A stretch of 64,000 bases of DNA from Selenomonas sp. (GTDB taxonomy: Bacteria > Bacillota > Negativicutes > Selenomonadales > Selenomonadaceae). Position numbers and translations under genes: made by a program. Positions 39,674 to 49,602 of the stretch are shown here, piece after piece. Where the stretch lies: contig JAKVOG010000011.1 in NCBI GenBank assembly GCA_022482925.1, positions 1 to 64,000 on the forward strand, read 5' to 3'. Numbering within the stretch: position 1 is the first letter of the stretch; each line of letters opens with the position of its first letter. Under the pieces are notes generated by a model. The model made no database searches. It saw only the letters and a list, made by a program, of their open reading frames with translations, and was not told the DNA's origin.

Positions 39674-40920
39674 TTGAGTAATCGTGTAGTAATCACTGGT
39701 ATGGGTGCCATCACCCCAATCGGTACAGGCAAAGATGAATTCTGGAAGGGACTTATGGAAGGCCGCAACGGTATCGATAAGATCACCCGTTTCGATGCAT
39801 CTGAGTACCATGCCCAGATTGCCGGTGAAGTCAAGGACTTTGATCCGACGGATTACATCGATAAGAAAGAGTCCAAGCGTATGGACCGCTGCACACAGTT
39901 TGCTGTAGCTGCTGCGGATCTGGCCTATCAAAGATGCCAAACTGGATCTTGAGAAAGAGAACCTGGATCGCATCGGTACGTTCGTTGGTACGGGTATCGG
40001 CGGTATCGAGACGATGCATGGCCAGTATGAGAAATTCTTTGCCAAAGGACCAGGACGTATCAGCCCGTTCTTTGTGCCGATGATGATTGCCAACATGGCT
40101 GCCGGCCAGGTTGCCATCACGTATAAACTGCATGGTCCGTCTTCCTGCGTGGTTACGGCTTGTGCAACGGGCTCCAACTGCATTGGTGATGCATTCCGTG
40201 TCATCCAGCGCGGCGATGCCGATGTCATGGTAGCCGGTGGTACGGAAGCTGCGATTTCGCAGGCGGCTGTAGCTGGTTTCGGTGCGATGAAGGCACTCTG
40301 CATGGACCACAATGATGATCCGAAGCATGCATCCCGTCCATTTGACAAGGATCGCAGCGGCTTCGTCATGGGTGAAGGCGCTGGCCTCGTTGTCATCGAA
40401 AGCCTCGATCATGCCAAAGCCCGCGGCGCGCATATCTATGCCGAAGTTGTCGGCTATGGTGCAAACTCGGATGCCTATCACATCACGAGCCCGGCTCCGC
40501 ATGGCGAGTTCCAGGCAAAATGCATGCAGCTGGCTCTTGACGATGCCGGCATGAAGGCTGCTGATGTAGACTATGTCAATGCACATGGTACGTCCACGCA
40601 CATGAATGATCAGGGTGAGACGGAAGCCATCAAGGCAGTCTGGGGCGATGCAGCCAAAGACGTATCCGTTTCCTCCATCAAGTCCATGACGGGACATCTG
40701 CTTGGCGCTGCCGGTGGTGCAGAGTGCATCGCTACGGCACTGGCAATCGAGAACGATATGCTGCCGCCGACGATCAACTACGAGACGCCGGATGAGGGGC
40801 TTGACCTCGATTATGTACCGAACAAGGCTAAAGGCCAAGACGGTTCGTGCGGCTATGTCCAATTCCTTCGGTTTTGGCGGCCACAATGCCTGCCTGCTGC
40901 TGAAGAAATACGCAGAATAA
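39674..40920 (+). CDS. fabF: 3-oxoacyl-ACP synthase II FabF (two frameshifts)
   Basis: Elongating condensing enzyme, about 414 residues when repaired. [15 protein letters not shown] is at the N-terminus. The catalytic Cys is in [14 protein letters not shown], with His in [11 protein letters not shown] and His in [13 protein letters not shown]. An extra base near 39926 (CTGGCCTATC for CTGGCTATC) and another near 40835 (AAAGGCCAAG) shift the frame. The true end, [18 protein letters not shown], stops at 40920. TTG 39674 follows GAGAGGAG. Confidence 0.95.
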
Positions 40921-40933
40921 CAGGAGGCTGACG

Positions 40934-41644
40934 ATGGAAAACATCCGGTCAGAATCCCGCAAGCAGGAATTAAAAGAGCTTGCCAAGAGCCTGGGCGTGG
41001 AGTTTCGGGATATATCCCTGCTCCAGCAGGCGCTGACCCATACCTCCTTTGCCAATGAGTCAAAGGGAGACATCGTCCATAATGAACGTCTCGAATTTTT
41101 AGGAGATGCTGTGCTGGAGCTTGCCTCCAGCACTTATCTTTATGCTCACTTCCCGGAGATGCCGGAGGGACAGCTGACCAAGACAAGGGCCAGCATTGTC
41201 TGCTCGGCGACACTCGCGAAGCTGGCAGCGGGACTTCATCTGGGAGATTACCTGCTGCTCGGGCATGGGGAGGAAATGGGAGGCGGGCGTACCCGTCAGA
41301 CCAACCTGGAGGATACCTTTGAATCCGTCATTGGTGCAGTTTATCTGGACCGGGGCTGGGACGTGGCCAAGGATTACGTGATGCGCCAGTTGGCACCGGA
41401 GTTCGAGAAAGCGTCCCGGGGGGCCATTCTCAAGGATTATAAGACCATCCTGCAGGAACGGGTCTATCAGAAAGAAGGGCAAAGCGTGGCCTATGAGCTG
41501 GTCGAAGAGATCGGCCCGGATCACGATAAGTCCTTTACCTTCCAGGTCCGGATCACCGGCAAGGTGATGGGGCAGGGAACTGGCCACAGCAAGAAAGAAG
41601 CGGAGCAGCAGGCTGCCCGCGAAGCATTGGCCCGGCTGAACTAA
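40934..41644 (+). CDS. rnc: Ribonuclease III
   Basis: 236 residues. Double-strand-specific endoribonuclease for rRNA and mRNA maturation. The catalytic signature is NERLEFLGDAVLEL (about residue 43) and a C-terminal dsRNA-binding domain ends HSKKEAEQQAAREALARL. Last gene of the fapR operon. RNase III is the enzyme expected to cut the 23S intervening sequence at the left end of this window. Confidence 0.97.
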   Translation: MENIRSESRKQELKELAKSLGVEFRDISLLQQALTHTSFANESKGDIVHNERLEFLGDAVLELASSTYLYAHFPEMPEGQLTKTRASIVCSATLAKLAAGLHLGDYLLLGHGEEMGGGRTRQTNLEDTFESVIGAVYLDRGWDVAKDYVMRQLAPEFEKASRGAILKDYKTILQERVYQKEGQSVAYELVEEIGPDHDKSFTFQVRITGKVMGQGTGHSKKEAEQQAAREALARLN

Positions 41645-41651
41645 AAACAGG

Positions 41652-41684
41652 CAAGGTGCTGGCAAAAGCCAGCACCTTGTTTTA
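41652..41684 (+). terminator. Terminator of the fapR-rnc operon
   Basis: CAAGGTGCTGG pairs with CCAGCACCTTG around CAAAAG, then TTTTAT. Confidence 0.92.
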
Positions 41685-41725
41685 TAATAAGAAGAAAACG
41701 AGTGATACGGAAAGAGGGACATCCA

Positions 41726-42535
41726 ATGCGTAAGATGACGAATCCTGGGCACCGGGTTTGCGATGGCAACCAGGTGCTTCAATACCTGCTTCTTCCTGGA
41801 ACTGGAAGATGGCAGTCTGTTTCTGACCTGATGCCGGCGGTGGCAATGGCATCCTGCGTCAGCTGGAACTCACGGGGCTTTGACTATCAGCAGTGTCATC
41901 ACATGTTTGTGACGCATGGTCATACCGATCATATCCTGGGCGTGATCTGGGTTATGCGCAAGGTGGCCGACCTCATGAACAAGGGGAAATATACGGGCAG
42001 GTTCCATATCTACTGCCATGATGTGGTCCGGGATATGCTGCTTACGATGACGCAGATGACGCTGAAGAAAAAAGATTTCGCTCGTGTCGGGACCGATATC
42101 CTGCTGCATGAGCTGAAAGACGGGGAAAGCGTCGACCTGCCGCAGTTCCAGCTGACGGCCTTTGATATCCTTTCCACCAAAGCCAAGCAGTTCGGCTATC
42201 AGCTGCAGTTTGCGGATGGCATGAAATTCACCTGCCTGGGCGATGAGCCCTATAATGAGCATGATCGCGTGTATGCCGAGCAGGCAGACTGGCTGCTCGC
42301 CGAGGCATTCTGCCAGTATAAGGACCGTGACGTGTTCAAGCCGTATGAGAAGAACCACAGCACCGTCAAGGAAGCCAGCGAACTGGCGGCAGAGCTTGGC
42401 GTGAAGAATCTGGTGCTCTATCATACAGAAGATAAGCATCTGGCTGATCGTAAAGCGGCCTATACGGAGGAAGCGCGTCAGTATTATCAGGGGAATATCT
42501 TTGTCCCTGATGATCTGGATGAGATTCTGCTATAA
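41726..42535 (+). CDS. Metallo-beta-lactamase-fold hydrolase, RNase Z-like (N-terminal frameshifts)
   Basis: About 270 residues. The metal site HGHTDH is in VTHGHTDHILGVIW, with further ligands in CLGDEPYNEHD and LYHTEDKHL. The first 45 codons read as nonsense in the main frame, while the neighbouring frame gives ILGTGFAMATRCFNTCFF, typical of this family. Compensating indels therefore lie near 41742 and 41828. Start ATG 41726 follows AAAGAGGG. It resembles RNase Z/arylsulfatase-type hydrolases, but substrate cannot be told. Confidence 0.82.
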   Translation: MRKMTNPGHRVCDGNQVLQYLLLPGTGRWQSVSDLMPAVAMASCVSWNSRGFDYQQCHHMFVTHGHTDHILGVIWVMRKVADLMNKGKYTGRFHIYCHDVVRDMLLTMTQMTLKKKDFARVGTDILLHELKDGESVDLPQFQLTAFDILSTKAKQFGYQLQFADGMKFTCLGDEPYNEHDRVYAEQADWLLAEAFCQYKDRDVFKPYEKNHSTVKEASELAAELGVKNLVLYHTEDKHLADRKAAYTEEARQYYQGNIFVPDDLDEILL

Positions 42536-42542
42536 AGAAAGC

Positions 42543-42583
42543 GGCTGCTGTACTTAAGAGCTTTACTCATAAGTGCAGCAGCC
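42543..42583. terminator. Hairpin between convergent genes
   Basis: GGCTGCTGTACTTA (42543-42556) pairs with TAAGTGCAGCAGCC (42570-42583) with one G-U. It lies between the hydrolase (+) and marR (-) and may end both transcripts. Confidence 0.65.
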
Positions 42584-42640
42584 ATTGCGTGGGGCTTGAT
42601 TCATCAAGCCCGTTCCCTGTCCTTACAGCGGCATCCTTTG

Positions 42641-43075
42641 TCAGGCAAACATCTTGGAGATCAGCTGCTTGTAGGTCTGCGTAGCCGCAGCCAACTGCTG
42701 ATTCTCTTCTTTGGTGAGTTTCCTGCTCTGTTTGATGAATCGTTTACGGACAATCTCGTTCTGTTTGTCCAGTGTTGCCTGGCCGGACGGCGTCATCGTG
42801 ATGACGAAGCGCCTTCGGTCATTGAGATCCGCTGTCTTTTCGACCAGCCTGGATTTGACCAGTTTATCGATGACGGTGGTCATCTGCTGCTTGGATATGT
42901 TCAGGCCACGGCTGATATCCGTGATGGATAGAGATCCCTCAGCGGCCAGTATGCAAAGGACACCGAACTGATTCAGCGGAATCGGCACGGTAGTCTGGCG
43001 ATAGAAATTTTGACGAATCAGCACGAGCGTTTCCACGAATTGCTGAGACATATCCTTGAATGGAATAGAATCCAT
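42641..43075 (-). CDS. MarR-family transcriptional regulator
   Basis: 144 residues, winged helix dimer. Recognition region: ITDISRGLNISKQQMTTVIDKLVKSRLVEKTADLNDRRRFVITMT, the usual MarR wing with the basic DRR. ATG 43075 is preferred after GGGAGG; the frame remains open to 43138. It is divergent from the RND pump genes and probably represses them in response to a ligand. Confidence 0.9.
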   Translation of the reverse strand: MDSIPFKDMSQQFVETLVLIRQNFYRQTTVPIPLNQFGVLCILAAEGSLSITDISRGLNISKQQMTTVIDKLVKSRLVEKTADLNDRRRFVITMTPSGQATLDKQNEIVRKRFIKQSRKLTKEENQQLAAATQTYKQLISKMFA

Positions 43076-43191
43076 AAGATCACATACCTCCCAGTTTATT
43101 AGAGCGTCATTAAATTGCAGTGGGGTGGAATAAACCATGGCTGCTTATTCTTGACTTTTATGTAAATATAATATACTATATATCTCACAGA

Positions 43192-43211
43192 TAGTAAACA
43201 TTTATTTACTA
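43192..43211. promoter_or_regulatory. Candidate MarR operator
   Basis: TAGTAAA (43192-43198) and TTTACTA (43205-43211) form an inverted repeat with a 6-base spacer, in the divergent region between marR and the pump genes. Confidence 0.5.
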
Positions 43212-43307
43212 ATCTCAGAAGTTTAAGAGAGATAGGAATGGAATGTGAGCATGGACAGAGAGGAGACTGTTCTCTTTTCGTGTCTATGGTAGAAGGAGGT
43301 TAGTAAT

Positions 43308-44519
43308 TTGCTTTTTGCGAAAAACAAGAAGACTAAGGCGCTGATAATCGGCATTTCATTGGCGATATCTGCCAGCTTTGTTGTTGCGGGCTGTGGTGCT
43401 GGCAACAAGTCAGCTCAGATGCAGGCCACGCAGGTCAAGGCGATGCAGGTCATTCAGCAGGATACACCGCTTACGAGTGAGTATGCGGGCCAGATCGCTG
43501 GCAAGGACGAGGTCAAGGTCCAGTCCAAGGTATCCGGCAAGATCATTGAGAAGTATGTGACGGGCGGTCAGTTTGTTCAGGCTGGTCAGCCGCTCTACAA
43601 GATCGACTCGCGTCAGTATGAGTCGGCTGTTCTGCAGGCTCAGGCTACGCTGGCCCAGTCCGAGGCTACGCTGAGCAACGCGGAGACCGATCTAGGTCGC
43701 TATCAGCAGCTGCTGGATTCTGCAGCTGTGGCTGAGCAGACCGTGACGACGCAGCAGGCGAACGTCAATGCCTACAGCGCTGCTGCAGCTGCCAATGAGG
43801 CACTGCTGCGCAAAGCCCAGCAGGATATGGATGATACGTTGATCGTAGCACCGATGTCCGGCCAGCTTTCCGTTGATGATGTGGCTACGGGTACGTTCGC
43901 TACGGCCGGCAGCACGAATCTCGTGACGATTGGTTCATCCAATCCGGTCTATGCCCAGTTCAGCATCTCTGAGGCGGATTACCTCAAGTTCATGAACGTG
44001 GCAATGAAGCAGGGGGATGCTGATGGGAGTGGAGCTACCGTCTCCATCACGTTGTCTGATGGCACGGTGTACCCACTTGATGGACATATCGTTCAGTCCG
44101 ACCGTGCACTGGCCCAGAATACGGGTACGCTGACGGTCAAGGCACTGTTCGACAATCCGAATGGTCTGCTGCTGCCGGGCATGTTTGCCCGTGTCCGTCT
44201 GTCTGGTGAGGTCGTGCCGAATGCAATCCTCGTACCGCAGCGTGCGGTCCAGCAGCTGCTCGGCAAGTCCTTTGTCATGGTCGTTGGTGCGGATGGAAAA
44301 TCCGAAGCCCGTACGGTCACGCTCGGTGACAAGGTCGGCAGCTACTACATCATCAAGGATGGTGTGACGGCAGCGGATTCGGTCATCGTCGAGGGACTTA
44401 CAAGCCTGCAGGAGGGCAAGGACCTCAATGTGACGATGGTTACGCCGGATGAGATGGGCTTCTCGCTGACTACGGATATGACTCAGTTCGACGATAGTGC
44501 ATCCACGGCTGCGAAGTAA
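43308..44519 (+). CDS. RND efflux periplasmic adaptor (lipoprotein)
   Basis: 403 residues, AcrA/MexA family membrane-fusion protein. The N-terminal lipoprotein signal ends at VVAGCGAG, where the Cys would be lipidated. A biotinyl-lipoyl domain (VSGKIIEKYVTGGQFVQAGQPLYKID) and a helical hairpin (about residues 100-165) precede the beta-barrel and membrane-proximal domain. TTG 43308 follows GAAGGAGG. It works with the RND pump encoded 12 bases downstream. Confidence 0.95.
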   Translation: MLFAKNKKTKALIIGISLAISASFVVAGCGAGNKSAQMQATQVKAMQVIQQDTPLTSEYAGQIAGKDEVKVQSKVSGKIIEKYVTGGQFVQAGQPLYKIDSRQYESAVLQAQATLAQSEATLSNAETDLGRYQQLLDSAAVAEQTVTTQQANVNAYSAAAAANEALLRKAQQDMDDTLIVAPMSGQLSVDDVATGTFATAGSTNLVTIGSSNPVYAQFSISEADYLKFMNVAMKQGDADGSGATVSITLSDGTVYPLDGHIVQSDRALAQNTGTLTVKALFDNPNGLLLPGMFARVRLSGEVVPNAILVPQRAVQQLLGKSFVMVVGADGKSEARTVTLGDKVGSYYIIKDGVTAADSVIVEGLTSLQEGKDLNVTMVTPDEMGFSLTTDMTQFDDSASTAAK

Positions 44520-44531
44520 GGGGGCGGCACT

Positions 44532-47500
44532 TTGTCAAAATTCTTTATTCACCGCCCGATATTCGCAATCGTAATCTCGATTATTATTGTGATCCTGGGC
44601 GCGATTTCAGCGACGCAGCTGCCTATTGCGCAGTATCCGCAGATTTCGCCGCCAACGATATCGGTCGGTACCAGCTACACTGGTGCAAATGCGTCTGTCG
44701 TCAATGAGACGGTGGCACAGATTATCGAGCAGCAGGTCAACGGCACGCAGGGAATGGACTATATGAGTTCCAACTCTGATGATACTGGCCGCTACAGTCT
44801 CTCGGTTACCTTTAAGACAGGCACCGATGGCGATATGGACTCAGTCAAGGTTCAGAATAACGTCGCTGTTGCAAATGCCAGTCTGCCGTCGGATGTCCAG
44901 ACAGTTGGTGTTACGACAAAAAAAGCCTCGAATGATATGGCCTACATGCTGTCCATCTATTCACCGGATGGCACGTATGACCGTGCGTTCATGAAGAACT
45001 ATGCCGATATCTACATCCTGGATAAGATCAAGCGTGTTGCTGGTGTCGGTGATGTTCAGATCTTCGGCTCGGATTATGCGATGCGTGTCTGGCTGAACCC
45101 GGATAAGCTCGCTGAGCTCAAGCTCACCGTGGCGGATGTCACGAGCGCGCTCAAAGAGCAGAATGTCCAGGCACCGGCAGGTACCGTTGGTGCTATGCCA
45201 GTGGCAAATGGTCAGGAAAGACAGTACACGGGCAAGATATCCGGTCGTCTGGTGACACCGGAGGAGTTCGGCAATGTCATCCTGAAATCCTCGAATGGCC
45301 AGTTCGTTCGTCTGAAGGACGTGGCCCGTATCGAGACCGGGCAGAAATCGAACTCGATTATCTCGAAGTTTGATGGCTATCCGGCCGTTGGTTTTGGTAT
45401 CAACCTGACCAATGATGCAAATGCCATGCAGACGGTTCAGGGCGTCAAGAAGGTCCTGGAGGAGGCAAAACCAGATCTGCCACCAAACCTGCAGATGTCG
45501 GAGATCTTCGATAGTACGAACTATATCAATGCTTCCATCAAGGAAGTTATGGAGACGTTCCTCGAAGCACTGGCACTGGTTGTGCTGGTTATCTTCCTGT
45601 TCCTGCAGAACTGGCGGGCTACAATCATTCCGCTGCTGGCTGTACCAGTATCTTGATCGGTACACTGGCTGCGTTCATTGTGCTGAACTTCTCCATCAAT
45701 ACGCTGACACTCTTTGCAATGGTGCTGGCCATCGGCCTGGTCGTCGATGATGCCATCGTCGTCATCGAGAATGTCGAGAAGCACATGGAGGAAGGCCTCG
45801 AGCCAGTCGATGCGACGGAGCGGGCCATGGACGAGGTACAGGGCCCGGTTGTGGCTATTGCCTTTGTTCTGGCAGCCGTGTTCGTACCGGTTGCGTTCCT
45901 CGGCGGCATGACGGGTGTTCTGTATAAGCAGTTCGCCCTGACTATTGCGATTTCCATGGCCCTGTCGGCTTTCGTCGCCTTGACGCTGACGCCGGCTCTC
46001 TGTGCCATGATCCTCAAGAAACATGAAGCGAAGGATGACGAGGGGGTCCTCGGCCGTTTCTTCGTGAAATTCAATAACTGGTTCGAGCGCACGAAGCATG
46101 GCTATATGGGCGTGGTTGCGTCCTTTATCCGCCGTACGAAGCTGGCGTTCCTGTTTATGATTGTCGTCTGCATCGTTGCTGGTGCAGTATTCAAGGTTCT
46201 GCCGTCCACATTCGTACCGGATGAGGACCAGGGCTATCTCTTTGCAGCGGTACAGCTGCCAGAGGGTACGTCCATGAACCAGACGCAGAAGACTATCGAT
46301 AAGGTCCAGGCGGCTGCCCAGCAGTCGATTCCGCAGCTCAAGAGCACCATGGCCGTTACTGGCTTTGATATCTGAGCGGTGGTGCCAAGCCGAATGCCGG
46401 CCTGGTCGTCATTGGCCTCAATGACTGGTCACAGCGTCCGGGCGCAGATACGTCGGTCGGCACGGCCGTCAAGACCATGTTCGGCGTTGGTGCGAAAGTT
46501 GCGCCGGAAGCTACCGTCATTGCCATGAACCCGCCGGCTCTGCCGGGCCTGGGCAGCGTTGGCGGCTGGACTCTGCAGCTGCAGGATATGTCCGGTCATA
46601 CCGATGCCGAGCTCAATGAGCTCGCTGGCAAGATCGTATCAGAGGCCAATCAGAACCCTGCCCTGCAGGGGGTCCGCACGACCTTCAAGATGACGGCACC
46701 AATCTATGAGTTCGATATCGACCGCGAAAAGGTCAAGCAGCTTGGGGTTACCCTGTCTGACGTGTTCACCGCCATGCAGGTCAACTTCGGTGGTGCCCAG
46801 GTCAATGACTTCAACCAGTTCGGCCGTACCTATAAGGTCGTGCTGCAGTCCGATCTGCGCTATCGCAGTGAGGCAGAATCCGCGAAGTTTGTCTTCGTCA
46901 AGAGTTCTAGCGGCACGATGGTACCACTCGATACTCTGCTGAAGCCGAAACTTACGTCGGCACCGACCTCGATTTCCCGCTTCAATGCAACGCGTGCCAT
47001 CCAGATCCAGGGCAATGCCGGTCAGGGATACTCTTCCGGCCAGGCTATGACTGCCATCGAGCAGATCGTCAAGGCCCAGGCACCGACCGGCTACAACATT
47101 GAGTGGTCCGGCCAGAGCCGTGAGGAGAAGAATGCATCGAGTTCCACGTTCCAGGTGCTGGCACTGGCTCTCGTATTCGTATTCCTCGCCCTCGCAGCCC
47201 TCTATGAGAGCTGGAGCGTACCGTTTGCCGTACTGCTGACGGTACCAACCGGTATCATGGGTGCACTGGTATCTGAGTATGGCCTGTCGCTTCTTGAGGC
47301 GATGTTCGGCCATCAGAACGCCGGACTTCAGAACAGCGTCTACATGCAGATCGGTATCATCATGATCATCGGTCTGGCTGCCAAGAACGCCATCCTGATC
47401 GTCGAGTTTGCCAAGGTCCGTGTGGACCGTGGCATGGATCCGGTCAAGGCAGCCATTGAAGCTGCCGGCCTGCGTCTGCGCCCAATCCTCATGACCTCGT

Positions 47501-47718
47501 TCGCCTTCATCATCGGCTGTCTGCCGCTGGCGGTTGCGAGCGGTGCCGGAGCGGCTGCCCGTAACGGCATGGGCGTCGCCGTAGTTGGCGGCATGTTGTT
47601 CGCTACGTCGCTTGGTATCTTCCTGATTCCGGTATTCTTCGTTGCCACCGAGTGGCTGGCCGTGAAACTGGGCATCCAGAAGAAGGCCAAGAAAAAGACC
47701 GAAGCCGATTACATGTAA
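44532..47718 (+). CDS. RND multidrug efflux pump, HAE1 family (two frameshifts)
   Basis: AcrB/MexB-type inner-membrane proton antiporter of about 1,062 residues. The N-terminus FFIHRPIFAIVISIIIVILG and QLPIAQYPQISPPTI are typical. Transmembrane helix 4 carries the proton-relay Asp pair (GLVVDDAIVVIENVE). A missing T near 45650 (GTATCTTGATC) and a missing C near 46374 (GATATCTGAGC) break the frame; repair restores VPVSLIGTLAAF and FDILSGGAKPNAG. No TolC-type outer-membrane factor gene is adjacent. Confidence 0.95.
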
Positions 47719-47741
47719 CCCTTGTTATTCTTAGGAAATGG

Positions 47742-47778
47742 ATAAGCCTTCCCCATTGGGGAGGGCTTATTTCTTTGA
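47742..47778 (+). terminator. Terminator of the RND operon
   Basis: ATAAGCCTTCCCC pairs with GGGGAGGGCTTAT around ATTG, followed by a T-rich stretch. Confidence 0.88.
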
Positions 47779-47797
47779 CTGGCTGTTGAAATAGCGC

Positions 47798-47826
47798 TTG
47801 CAAAAAGAACAATTGTTTTATATAAT
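47798..47826 (+). promoter_or_regulatory. recA promoter with DinR/LexA-like box
   Basis: TTGCAA (47798-47803), 17 bases, TATAAT (47821-47826). Between the hexamers GAAC-AATT-GTTT (47807-47818) resembles the Firmicutes SOS box GAAC-N4-GTTC. A repressor there would block the promoter. Confidence 0.7.
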
Positions 47827-47869
47827 GTGATAGAGATAAATCGTATGCGCGAAAGGAGCGGATCATTAC

Positions 47870-48919
47870 ATGGCAACGGATAAGAAAGAAGCACTGGCCA
47901 GCGCCCTTAAACAGATCGAAAAGGACTTCGGCAAGGGCTCAATCATGCGGCTGGGGGATGCCAAGGCACATATGAATGTAGAGGTTATTCCGTCGGGAAT
48001 CCTGCCCCTGGATATTGCCCTTGGCGTGGGCGGCGTACCACGTGGACGTATTATTGAGGTCTATGGTCCAGAGTCATCCGGTAAGACGACCGTTACCCTG
48101 CACATGATAGCAGAAGCCCAGAAAGCTGGTGGTATTGCCGCTTTTATCGATGCCGAGCATGCACTTGACCCGGTCTATGCGCAGAAACTGGGCGTCGATA
48201 TCGACGACCTGCTGATCTCGCAGCCGGATACCGGTGAGCAGGCACTCGACATCGTCGATGCACTGGTACGCAGTGGCGCCATCGACATCATCGTGGTCGA
48301 CTCCGTTGCCGCACTTGTACCGAAAGCTGAGATCGAGGGCGAGATGGGAGATTCCCATGTCGGCCTGCATGCCCGACTCATGAGCCAGGCGATGCGTAAG
48401 CTTACGGGTATCATCAGCAAATCCCAGACCGTTGCCATCTTCATCAACCAGATCCGTGAAAAAGTCGGCGTCATGTTCGGCAATCCGGAGACGACGACCG
48501 GTGGCCGCGCACTGAAGTTCTACTCCTCCGTACGTCTGGATGTCCGCCGTATCGATAAGATCACGCAGGGGCAGGAAGTCATCGGCAACCGTACCCGCAT
48601 CAAAGTCGTGAAGAACAAGATCGCGCCGCCGTTCAAGACAGCTGAGTTCGATATCATGTATGGCGAGGGCGTATCCCGTATGTCCAGCATCGTGGATATG
48701 GGCGTTGAGATGGACATCGTTGACAAGAGCGGTGCATGGTTCTCCTATGAAGGTACGCGCCTTGGACAGGGCAAAGAAAACGCCAAGCAGGCACTCAAAG
48801 ATCAGCCGGAACTGGCAGCTGAGATCGAGGCCAAGATCCGTGCCAAACTGCTGGCAGCTGAAGAGCCGGAGCCGGAAGCCAAGGCGCAGCCGGAAGCTGA
48901 GCCGCAGGCCGAGGTATAA
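47870..48919 (+). CDS. recA: Recombinase RecA
   Basis: 349 residues. Strand exchange and SOS co-protease. The Walker A motif is GPESSGKTT near residue 65, [21 protein letters not shown] follows, and loop L2 contains [16 protein letters not shown]. The acidic tail is extended with Glu/Pro/Ala repeats ([16 protein letters not shown]). ATG 47870 follows GAAAGGAG. Confidence 0.98.
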   Translation: MATDKKEALASALKQIEKDFGKGSIMRLGDAKAHMNVEVIPSGILPLDIALGVGGVPRGRIIEVYGPESSGKTTVTLHMIAEAQKAGGIAAFIDAEHALDPVYAQKLGVDIDDLLISQPDTGEQALDIVDALVRSGAIDIIVVDSVAALVPKAEIEGEMGDSHVGLHARLMSQAMRKLTGIISKSQTVAIFINQIREKVGVMFGNPETTTGGRALKFYSSVRLDVRRIDKITQGQEVIGNRTRIKVVKNKIAPPFKTAEFDIMYGEGVSRMSSIVDMGVEMDIVDKSGAWFSYEGTRLGQGKENAKQALKDQPELAAEIEAKIRAKLLAAEEPEPEAKAQPEAEPQAEV

Positions 48920-48924
48920 TCCGC

Positions 48925-49449
48925 ATGTGGAAACGTCAAAGGTCCGCTGATTGCGAGGATTTCATGGAGGATGACGGGCAGCCGCGCCCTCCGAAGCGTC
49001 CCCGTAAGACAGCGTTGATTACTGCCGTCGATATCCTCGCACGGCAGGAACAGAGCGAGAAGAAACTGCGGGAGAAACTGGGCCGCAAGGGGTACAGCCC
49101 CGAGGAGATCCAGACGGCAATTGACCGGCTCATCGAGAAGCATTATCTCAATGATGCCGATGCCTGTGCCCGTCAGTTTGAGTTCCTCTATCAGGAAAGC
49201 CGCAGCTCGATCCGCCAGATCAGCATCAAGCTCATGCAGCGCGGTTTTGACAGCGCATTGATCAAAGACTGCATTCCCGTGGATACCTTTGAGCGGGAAA
49301 AAGCGGCAGCACTGCGGGTGCTGGCGATGAAATTCAAGCCCTCCGCCGACCGCCAGAAGATGATGGCCAACCTTTACAGCAAAGGTTTTGATTCATCGGC
49401 GATTCGCGCGGCTGTGGAAGAATTCATGGCTGAGGAAGAACAAGAATGA
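48925..49449 (+). CDS. recX: RecA regulator RecX
   Basis: 174 residues, helical repeats of the RecX family: AVDILARQEQSEKKLREKLGRKGYS, then LIEKHYLNDADACARQF and IRQISIKLMQRGFD. RecX binds the RecA filament and limits its activity. ATG 48925 lies nine bases after GAGGT inside the recA end; ATG 48964 (after GAGGATTTC) is an alternative that removes 13 basic residues. Confidence 0.92.
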   Translation: MWKRQRSADCEDFMEDDGQPRPPKRPRKTALITAVDILARQEQSEKKLREKLGRKGYSPEEIQTAIDRLIEKHYLNDADACARQFEFLYQESRSSIRQISIKLMQRGFDSALIKDCIPVDTFEREKAAALRVLAMKFKPSADRQKMMANLYSKGFDSSAIRAAVEEFMAEEEQE

Positions 49450-49455
49450 ATGAAG

Positions 49456-49510
49456 AAGCCTTCTGCAAAAGCGGCAGTCCTATGCTGTCTTCCTGGCAGA
49501 AGGCTTTTAA
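49456..49510 (+). terminator. Terminator of recA-recX
   Basis: AAGCCTTCTGC (49456-49466) pairs with GCAGAAGGCTT (49496-49506) across a long loop that itself folds, then TTTAAATTA. Confidence 0.75.
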
Positions 49511-49524
49511 ATTACAGTCCTATA

Positions 49525-49533
49525 TGGTATAAT
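49525..49533 (+). promoter_or_regulatory. Extended -10 of guaA
   Basis: TGGTATAAT at 49525-49533 is an extended -10 motif (TGNTATAAT); no good -35 is seen. A plain leader of about 60 bases follows, with no riboswitch visible. Confidence 0.5.
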
Positions 49534-49602
49534 CGTTAAAAACCCGATGCATCAAGTGGTATGCAACGATATCCGTCATGACAGTTAGAGGAGGAACAAA
49601 TT

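Noticed and set aside
39831-41213. 460-codon reverse frame opposite fabF and rnc
   Set aside because: It spans two well-defined plus-strand genes and its sequence has no recognisable domain.
43151-43182. Promoter TTGACT with nearby TATA boxes before the RND genes
   Set aside because: Possible -10 boxes give spacers of 10, 15 or 20 bases, so no pair could be called.
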